Source: Paracoccaceae bacterium
GTDB taxonomy: Bacteria > Pseudomonadota > Alphaproteobacteria > Rhodobacterales > Rhodobacteraceae
Length of the DNA stretch: 64,000 nt
Assembly: GCA_947504705.1 (NCBI GenBank)
Contig: CANNIA010000018.1
Location: 1-64,000, forward strand
Direction: 5' to 3'
Below the pieces are notes generated by a model. It worked only from the letters and a program-made list of their open reading frames with translations. It was not told where the DNA came from and searched no databases. Shown piece after piece: positions 58,094-64,000 of the stretch (positions within the stretch are counted from its first letter, which is position 1; each line of letters opens with the position of its first letter). Both the position numbers and the translations under genes were made by a program.

Positions 58094-58540
58094 TCAATGC
58101 GCCCAGAAACGTCGAGAGCGGGATGTTCTTAATAGGTTTCTCAATGCATGACAGATCGAATTGATCTCAATGACCCTCGGAAAATCAGGTCGTCGGCCGA
58201 CTTGCGAAAACTCGCCACCCGTTGCCAAATCAAAAAGCTTCCCGTCCAGATCCAAGTAACTACCAAGAGAATCTCCCAATAGCTTTTGGGCTCGAGGTCG
58301 GAAAGCTGCTGTACAGAGGAGCTGCCCCTGAAGTTTCGCAGCAAGTTCTTCGTCACGGAGTCGAGCCTGCAGGCTCGCAGCGTCAAAAGTCCAATAGCTC
58401 ACGGCAGCCTCTTCTACATGCATTATCTCTGCAATGTGCTCTGTTATCTCAGAGTTGTCATTACCTAATTTTGCAATAAAATGGGAGCCGAGATAAGCAC
58501 AAAGTCCTCCAACTATGCCAATACCCAGTTCGCCCAACAT
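58094..58540 (-). CDS. Small membrane-anchored protein of the STAS/GHKL island
   Basis: 148 residues starting with a hydrophobic helix (LGELGIGIVGGLCAYLGSHF) and continuing as a soluble domain (VSYWTFDAASLQARLRDEEL, then RPDFPRVIEINSICHALRNL). The ATG at 58540 has GCAGGAG upstream and stands one base after the DUF4325 stop; the frame is open further up inside that gene. I do not recognise the family. Codon usage and AT content match the two genes upstream, so it belongs to the same island and operon. Confidence 0.65.
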   Translation of the reverse strand: MLGELGIGIVGGLCAYLGSHFIAKLGNDNSEITEHIAEIMHVEEAAVSYWTFDAASLQARLRDEELAAKLQGQLLCTAAFRPRAQKLLGDSLGSYLDLDGKLFDLATGGEFSQVGRRPDFPRVIEINSICHALRNLLRTSRSRRFWAH

Positions 58541-58541
58541 A

Positions 58542-58889
58542 TCAATCTCCTGCCCGAGCGTCTCGTATGTATCGCAAAATAGCTTCCTTGTAACGCGTAT
58601 TTCCCTCCCAGCCCGGCTCAATCCTGAGGATTCGATCAAGTTCTGATCTAGAGACACCCTCTCTTCGTATCAGGCCCCCAAACGACTCCTCCAAGAACGA
58701 AGAGCCGAAGCTCAATACGCCATCAAGCTCAACTACCAAATCAACCCCAGAAGACCTCGCCTGCTCGAGACGAGGCAACAGCAAGCTACGCCGAAACTTA
58801 GTTCCATTATAGGGCCCGTCCTTCTCATCCCTCCCGGACGGAAATTTCGTGAAATCACGAGCTATGTTAAGCGTTAATGCTTCAGGCAT
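58542..58889 (-). CDS. STAS-like DUF4325 protein
   Basis: 115 residues with the DUF4325 (PF14213) signature LSFGSSFLEESFGGLIRREG near residue 60 and a preceding VDLVVELDGV strand. STAS-like proteins pair with GHKL kinases in partner-switching regulation (SpoIIAA/SpoIIAB type). Here the Ser-Ser-Phe position is where a phosphoacceptor could sit. The ATG at 58889 overlaps the ATPase stop by 8 bp. An alternative TTG lies 24 bp upstream. Confidence 0.75.
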   Translation of the reverse strand: MPEALTLNIARDFTKFPSGRDEKDGPYNGTKFRRSLLLPRLEQARSSGVDLVVELDGVLSFGSSFLEESFGGLIRREGVSRSELDRILRIEPGWEGNTRYKEAILRYIRDARAGD

Positions 58890-60045
58890 TCGCAGTTTCC
58901 TTGGGCAGGACAAGTTTCCAAGTGATTAGAGTGCCGCCGACAGATGACTGTCTGCTTTGATTAGATTGAAATCCGTCGTGATTCACCAAGCATTCTCCTC
59001 CTCGGCTGAGGATCGAAACCGACCCGCCCCTGCACAGCTTGATCAAGTCTACCATTTGGGGCAAACCCTTTCCATGCCATGAATGATCAGTACTGGTAGC
59101 GCCAGGCTTCATCGCCGCTGCAATATATGTGCCATCATCTGCGAAATGATGCCGAGGGCCAGAGAACATTCTGAGAATCTTGTCGCGAATCATTATTCCG
59201 GCAGGCTTTCGAGGGAATGTGACCGGAACTGTTGCTCCCTGATCGAAGACGACCACCGTAAGCGTTCTATCGTCACGGTTGGCCGTTGCAGTGATCCACC
59301 AGGAGGAAATATGCTTGTAGGGTAGTGCAATGTCGTCAGGGTAGGCCCATCTGGTGACATTTGAAATCGCTTCCGAAAGCGCCGTATTTAGAGCAACATA
59401 AGTATCTCTAGGAAGAGGGCCAGAATCGTCAATGAATTTGCTTAGTTCTAAGATCATCCCACAAACTGCTTCTAGCTCAGAAGCGTCCCGGCCAGTAGCA
59501 ATCCGCATCGTCCTAACATCGCCCTTCTGGCTGAAACGATCACTAGCGTCTGCCGAGATGCCCACTATTTCAAAGAAACCCATGGCGAAGAGCTTCTGAA
59601 AGGCATCCGCGCTCCACTTGTGCAGATTAATTGCTGGAGGAACCTCCCCCATAAGTCGACGTGCTCGGTCATATTCAGCAGCCATTACCACGGAGGCAGC
59701 TGTCGAAATTTCCTCGATCTTACTGTAGTCTATATATCCTTCAATTGATGGCCGCTTGTGTTTCGATCGCTTAACCCAATGCTTGCGACCGCCTCGCCAA
59801 TAGATCGCATTCTTTCTGCGCCATTCCGCAAAAAAATCTATCGTCGCTTCAGGATTCTTTTCAAAACAAAGAATAGTCGGTGGGAAGGTTGGAGGCCGCC
59901 TTGATATAAGCTTCTCATTTTGGTCACTCGACCAAGCAATAACGGACTCGCAATATTTCAAATTAGCCCTTCGCGATGGGCCATTCTTGCGAAAACCGGA
60001 TCGAAACAAGAGCCACTTCTTATAGCGGTGCGAAAGCTTCTTCAT
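58882..60045 (-). CDS. GHKL ATPase with N-terminal STAS-like segment
   Basis: A 387-residue ATPase. The HATPase domain occupies about 190-385, with N-box E225 and N229 (LNTALSEAISNVTRWAY), G1 DQG at 268-270, G2 HGKGL at 324-328 and G3 GGT at 370-372. Residues about 100-165 (YIDYSKIEEISTAASVVMAAE, here cited in part as IEEISTAASVV, then LFAMGFFEIVGI) resemble an MlaB/STAS fold. No His-kinase dimerisation or sensor domain is present. AAGGTAAG precedes the ATG at 60045. The gene is visibly AT-richer than dnaE and cobQ on either side, suggesting transfer. It overlaps the DUF4325 gene. Confidence 0.78.
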   Translation of the reverse strand: MKKLSHRYKKWLLFRSGFRKNGPSRRANLKYCESVIAWSSDQNEKLISRRPPTFPPTILCFEKNPEATIDFFAEWRRKNAIYWRGGRKHWVKRSKHKRPSIEGYIDYSKIEEISTAASVVMAAEYDRARRLMGEVPPAINLHKWSADAFQKLFAMGFFEIVGISADASDRFSQKGDVRTMRIATGRDASELEAVCGMILELSKFIDDSGPLPRDTYVALNTALSEAISNVTRWAYPDDIALPYKHISSWWITATANRDDRTLTVVVFDQGATVPVTFPRKPAGIMIRDKILRMFSGPRHHFADDGTYIAAAMKPGATSTDHSWHGKGLPQMVDLIKLCRGGSVSILSRGGECLVNHDGFQSNQSRQSSVGGTLITWKLVLPKETANA

Positions 60046-60185
60046 CTTACCTTGTGATTTGAAATTGATTGGGGATGTGCGTGAGCAGTTTGCCTGAGTT
60101 GAGCAGAACGAGGTTGGGAAGTGAAGACAACAAGTACACTTTCTTAGGTTGTGAGAGTCCTGATTGCTTGTGGGCGGCTCTGCCT

Positions 60186-60265
60186 CCCCTTAACAAACCT
60201 CTAACGCCCACAGCTAACCCCTTGGAATCCCTTGCGGCCGCCCTCCTGTCCTGCGTGGACAGACC
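60186..60265 (-). repeat. Copy B of the 80-bp dispersed repeat (partner at 1682-1761)
   Basis: On the minus strand it begins 8 bases after the dnaE stop codon and ends 140 bp before the GHKL ATPase start. Compared with copy A, 71 of 80 bases agree without gaps. The TTAG-N7-TTAA motif and the TGTCC/GGACA dyad are kept, with one base changed in the dyad loop. Differences concentrate in a ten-base block after the dyad (60237-60246). Confidence 0.85.
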
Positions 60266-60273
60266 AGCCCGGA

Positions 60274-63200
60274 TCACAGCTCCTCCACCGCCAGCACCCC
60301 CTGGATCGCCTTGATCGCCCCCTTGATCTGCGGGGTGATCGGATAGGGGTCGGGCAGGTCGATGTCGATCTCTCTCCCCTCCGGATCGGTCACGCAAAGG
60401 GTCACCCTGGCCCGGTTCCGCCCCTCAACCCGCCCCAGCAGCGCCGCCAGCGAAGCCACCGCCTCGGGCCGGGACAGGTGGACCCGGATATCCTGCGCCC
60501 CCCCCTGCGCCGCCACCGCATCAATCGGCGCGACCCCCTGAGCGAGGAGTTTCAAGCTCTCCCCCTCCAGTTCCGCCTTCACGGTCAGGACGACGTTTTT
60601 CCCCGGTTCAAGAAAATCGCGGGAGGCTTCGAGGACCTCGGAAAAACAGGTGACCTCGTAAAGCCCGGTGGGGTCGGACAGCTGGACGAAAGCAAATCGG
60701 TTCCCCCGCGCCGATTTCCGTTCCTGCCGGGCCGAGACCGACCCCGCCAGCTTGGCGATGCAAGGCCCGTTTTCTGCGCGGGCGGTGACCTGGGCTAGCG
60801 TCTCCACCTTCTGGCGTTTCAAGGCGGACATGTAGTCGTCCAAGGGGTGGCCGGAGAGATAGAACCCCACCGCCTGATGCTCCTGCCCCAGCCTTTCGAC
60901 CGGCAGCCAGTCGTCGCGGAAGGGAAGCCGGGGTTCGGGGATGTCGGTCCCAGCGGACCCGAAGAGAGAGACCTGCGAGGAAGCAGCCGCTTCATGGATC
61001 GCGGCGGAATAGGCGACGAGGGGGTCGAGCGCCTCGAACACCCGGGCGCGGTTGGGGTCAAGCTGGTCGAAGGCCCCAGCACGGGCGAGCATTTCAAGCG
61101 GGCGCTTGCCGATGCGTTTGAGGTCCACCCGGCGGGCGAAATCGAAAAGGGTGGCGAAGGGTTTGTCGGCGCGGGCTGTGACGATCAACTGCATGGCGTC
61201 GACGCCGACGTTTTTCAGGGCGCCGAGACCGTAGACGATGGCGTTGTCGCGGACGGTGAAGGTGGCGAGGGAGGCGTTGACGCAAGGGGCCACCGTTTTC
61301 AGGCTCAGCTTGTCCACCTCACGCTTGTAGACGGCCAGTTTGTCGGTGAGGTGGATGTCGCAGTTCATCACGGCGGCCATGAACTCGGCCGGGTAGTTCG
61401 CTTTCAGATAGGCGGTCTGGTAGCTGACCACGGCATAGGCAGCTGCGTGGGATTTGTTGAAGCCGTAGTTGGCGAACTTTTCCAGAAGGTCGAAGACCTC
61501 ACCGGCCTTCTTGGGGTCGATGCTGTGGGTGACCTTGCAGCCCTCGATGAACTTTGGGCGTTCCTTGGCCATTTCCTCGGCGATCTTCTTGCCCATGGCG
61601 CGGCGGAGAAGGTCGGCGCCGCCAAGGGAATAGCCGCCCATGACCTGGGCGATCTGCATCACCTGTTCCTGATAGACGATGATGCCTTGGGTTTCGGCCA
61701 GGATATGGTCGATGGTCGGGTGGATCGATTCAAGGTCCTTGAGGCCGTTCTTCACCTCGCAATAGGCCGGGATGTTTTCCATCGGGCCGGGGCGATACAG
61801 GGCCACGAGGGCGACGATATCCTCGATACAGGTGGGCTTCATCCGCCGGAGCGCGTCCATCATGCCAGAGCTTTCCACCTGGAACACGGCGACGGTCTTG
61901 GCGGCGGCGTAGAGGTCGTAGCTGGGCTTGTCGTCCAAAGGGATCAGGTTGATGTCAAAGCTGATCCCGCGCAGGGCCAGAAGGTCCATCGCGTTCTGGA
62001 TGACGGTCAGGGTCTTCAACCCGAGGAAGTCGAATTTCACCAGACCTGCGGCTTCGACCCATTTCATGTTGAACTGGGTCGCGGGCATGTCGGACCTTGG
62101 GTCGCGGTAGAGCGGCACCAGCTGGTCCAGCGGGCGGTCACCGATCACCACCCCGGCGGCGTGGGTCGAGGCATTGCGGTAAAGGCCTTCAAGCTTGGCA
62201 GCATAGTCGAGGAGGCGGCCGACGACTTCCTCTTTGGCGGCTTCCCTCAGGCGGGGTTCGTCGGCAAGGGCCTTGGTGATCGAGACCGGTTTGACGCCTT
62301 CGACCGGGATCATCTTCGACAACTTGTCGACATGGGTGTAGGATATTTGTAACACGCGGCCCACGTCACGGACGGCGGCCTTGGACAGCAAAGCGCCAAA
62401 GGTGATGATCTGGGCCACCTTGTCGCGGCCGTATTTCTGCTGGACGTAGGTGATCACCTCTTCGCGCCGGTCCATGCAGAAGTCGATGTCGAAGTCGGGC
62501 ATCGAGACGCGTTCGGGGTTCAGGAAGCGTTCGAACAGCAGCGCATAGCGCAGCGGGTCAAGGTCGGTGATCGTCAGGGCATAGGCGACCAGCGAACCGG
62601 CACCAGACCCCCGGCCCGGACCGACGGGAATGTTGTGATCCTTGGCCCATTTGATGAAGTCGGCCACGATCAGGAAATAGCCGGGGAAGCCCATCTTCTC
62701 GATGATCGACAGTTCGAAATCGAGCCGGTCTTGGTATTCCTGCGGCGTGGCGGAATGGGAGATGACCTTGAGGCGGGCTTGCAGGCCTTGGTTGGCCTCA
62801 CGGCGAAGTTCGTTCACCTCGTCATCGGCGAATTTCGGCAGGATCGGCTTGCGCTTCTGGGCGGCATAGGCGCAGCGCTTGGCGATCTCGACTGTATTTT
62901 CCAAAGCTTCGGGCAGGTCAGCGAAAAGGGCGCACATTTCGGCTTCGGACTTGAAATAGTGCTGCGGGGTCAGACGGCGGCGGGGTTGCTGCTGGTCGAC
63001 ATAGGCCCCTTCGGCGATACAGATGAGGGCGTCGTGGGCCTCATACATCTCGGTCTTGGGGAAGTAGACGTCGTTGGTGGCGACGATGGGCAGGCCAAGT
63101 TCGTAGGCAAGGTCGATGGCTCCGCGTTCGGCAAGGCTCTCGGTTTCCGACAGCGCGCCGCCGGGGCCGGGGTGGCGCTGAAGTTCGACATAGAGGCGGG

Positions 63201-63720
63201 TCGGGTAGATGGTGGTTAGGCGTTCGAGGATCGCCCGGGCCTTGGCCTGCTGGCCGGTGGCGTGGAAGCGGCCCAGCGGGCCTTCGGGGCCGCCGGTCAG
63301 GCAGATGAGGCCCTCGGCGTGTTCGGCCAGTTCATCAAGCGTCACCTGCGGCAGGTTGGCCGAGCCGGTCATCGACCCCTCGATATAGAGGAGGGTGTTG
63401 AGCCGCATCAGGTTCATGTAGCCCTGTTCGTCTTGCGCCAGAAGGACGATGGGCGCAGGCAGCCGGGGCTTCTCGCCGGGTTGGGCGGGGTCGTGGGCGA
63501 CCGCGATCTGGCAGCCGACAATGGGCTGGACACCTGCCCCCATGGCAGTGACGGAAAACTCCAGCGCCGCGAACATGTTGTTGGTGTCGGTCACGGCGAC
63601 GGCGGGCATGTTCTGCGCGGTGCAAAGGCCGACCAATTTCTTCACCGGCACCGCGCCTTCCAGAAGCGAGTGTTCGGTGTGGGTGCGAAGGTGGATGAAT
63701 CGGGGGGAGGAGCCGGGCAT
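60274..63720 (-). CDS. dnaE: DNA polymerase III subunit alpha
   Basis: The 1148-residue replicative polymerase (class DnaE1). An N-terminal PHP domain ([18 protein letters not shown]), the catalytic aspartates in [17 protein letters not shown] with the third further on, a helix-hairpin region, and the OB-fold near residues 985-1060 are in order. Length is normal. The C-terminus ends GVLAVEEL. The upstream 44 bp separate it from a partial gene on the same strand. Confidence 0.97.
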   Translation of the reverse strand: MPGSSPRFIHLRTHTEHSLLEGAVPVKKLVGLCTAQNMPAVAVTDTNNMFAALEFSVTAMGAGVQPIVGCQIAVAHDPAQPGEKPRLPAPIVLLAQDEQGYMNLMRLNTLLYIEGSMTGSANLPQVTLDELAEHAEGLICLTGGPEGPLGRFHATGQQAKARAILERLTTIYPTRLYVELQRHPGPGGALSETESLAERGAIDLAYELGLPIVATNDVYFPKTEMYEAHDALICIAEGAYVDQQQPRRRLTPQHYFKSEAEMCALFADLPEALENTVEIAKRCAYAAQKRKPILPKFADDEVNELRREANQGLQARLKVISHSATPQEYQDRLDFELSIIEKMGFPGYFLIVADFIKWAKDHNIPVGPGRGSGAGSLVAYALTITDLDPLRYALLFERFLNPERVSMPDFDIDFCMDRREEVITYVQQKYGRDKVAQIITFGALLSKAAVRDVGRVLQISYTHVDKLSKMIPVEGVKPVSITKALADEPRLREAAKEEVVGRLLDYAAKLEGLYRNASTHAAGVVIGDRPLDQLVPLYRDPRSDMPATQFNMKWVEAAGLVKFDFLGLKTLTVIQNAMDLLALRGISFDINLIPLDDKPSYDLYAAAKTVAVFQVESSGMMDALRRMKPTCIEDIVALVALYRPGPMENIPAYCEVKNGLKDLESIHPTIDHILAETQGIIVYQEQVMQIAQVMGGYSLGGADLLRRAMGKKIAEEMAKERPKFIEGCKVTHSIDPKKAGEVFDLLEKFANYGFNKSHAAAYAVVSYQTAYLKANYPAEFMAAVMNCDIHLTDKLAVYKREVDKLSLKTVAPCVNASLATFTVRDNAIVYGLGALKNVGVDAMQLIVTARADKPFATLFDFARRVDLKRIGKRPLEMLARAGAFDQLDPNRARVFEALDPLVAYSAAIHEAAASSQVSLFGSAGTDIPEPRLPFRDDWLPVERLGQEHQAVGFYLSGHPLDDYMSALKRQKVETLAQVTARAENGPCIAKLAGSVSARQERKSARGNRFAFVQLSDPTGLYEVTCFSEVLEASRDFLEPGKNVVLTVKAELEGESLKLLAQGVAPIDAVAAQGGAQDIRVHLSRPEAVASLAALLGRVEGRNRARVTLCVTDPEGREIDIDLPDPYPITPQIKGAIKAIQGVLAVEEL

Positions 63721-63764
63721 GGGAGAACCCTAGCGCGGTGCGCCGGGGCGGGGAAGGGTGGGCC

Positions 63765-64000
63765 TTACGGGATTCGGAAGTCTTCGACGAAAAGGCCCAT
63801 CCAGGTGCCTTTGCCGATGAACACGACAGACATTCCGGGCTGCAACTGCGCACGAAACTCTGATGGCATCTCGCACAGTGTGGTCGTGACTGGCATATCA
63901 CGAAGGACAATCGGTCGGTGGCAATGCTTTCTATCTCGATCATCTACGTCGCCGATCACAAACGGATGCTCAACCTGGTCGCCCCACGCACTGGCGATCA
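63765..64000 (-). CDS. Unidentified protein, C-terminal part
   Basis: The frame is open to the window edge, so the 5' end lies outside. The visible 77 residues contain IASAWGDQVEHPFVIGDVDD, then LRDMPVTTTLCEMPSEF and the end FIGKGTWMGLFVEDFRIP. I do not recognise it. Coding is supported by the unbroken frame through the edge and by the co-directional position upstream of dnaE. A GTG at 63959 would give a short 64-residue version. Confidence 0.5.
   Translation of the reverse strand, partial: IASAWGDQVEHPFVIGDVDDRDRKHCHRPIVLRDMPVTTTLCEMPSEFRAQLQPGMSVVFIGKGTWMGLFVEDFRIP

Overview
The window looks like chromosomal DNA of an alphaproteobacterium of the family Rhodobacteraceae (Rhodobacter, Tabrizicola or Gemmobacter-like). 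The reasons are the high GC content, an F1-only ATP synthase operon (atpHAGDC with no F0 genes beside it), the Hsp20-DUF1150 pair, the gpmI-envC-ctpA-rppH gene order, and homologues of DUF2125, TIGR01459 and YdcH proteins. Nothing in the window fixes the genus. No tRNA, rRNA or CRISPR array was seen.

Left part (1-4423) is accessory. It starts with the 3' end of an IS3-family element that has cut off a 3-hydroxyisobutyrate-dehydrogenase-like gene, followed by acuI. Next comes a three-gene overlapping operon. Its first gene fuses a phage MuF-type domain to a T4-type lysozyme domain with the E/D/T catalytic spacing intact, and it is followed by two related exported four-cysteine proteins. I read this as a candidate peptidoglycan-hydrolase toxin with two periplasmic immunity proteins.

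The middle (4500-57650) is mainly housekeeping: rpsD, a decayed homospermidine synthase gene, hisC-tyrC, an extensin-family protein, a MotA/ExbB-like plus OmpA/MotB-like motor pair, clpA, gloB, atpHAGDC, prs, ltaE, ribF, a family II pyrophosphatase, CIRCE-groESL, greB, purEK, an RpoH-type promoter with hsp20, a fused ATP sulfurylase/APS kinase, gpmI-envC-ctpA-rppH and cobQ. Four EamA/DMT permeases are scattered through it. One closes a tight operon with a lactate/malate-type dehydrogenase, an aminoglycoside-phosphotransferase-fold kinase and a TIM-barrel isomerase, which looks like an uncharacterised small-molecule pathway.

The right part (58094-60045) is a visibly AT-richer three-gene island downstream of dnaE: a GHKL ATPase with an N-terminal STAS-like segment, a STAS-like DUF4325 protein and a small membrane-anchored protein. 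This resembles a partner-switching module of unknown output.

The two accessory modules are linked by an 80-bp sequence present twice in inverted orientation, 58 kb apart (1682-1761 plus strand; 60186-60265 minus strand; 71 of 80 positions identical by my hand alignment). Each copy directly follows the stop codon of a core gene (acuI, dnaE) and precedes an accessory module transcribed in the same direction. Each contains a TTAG-N7-TTAA motif close to the CtrA consensus. This shared leader or insertion site is the least expected structure in the window.
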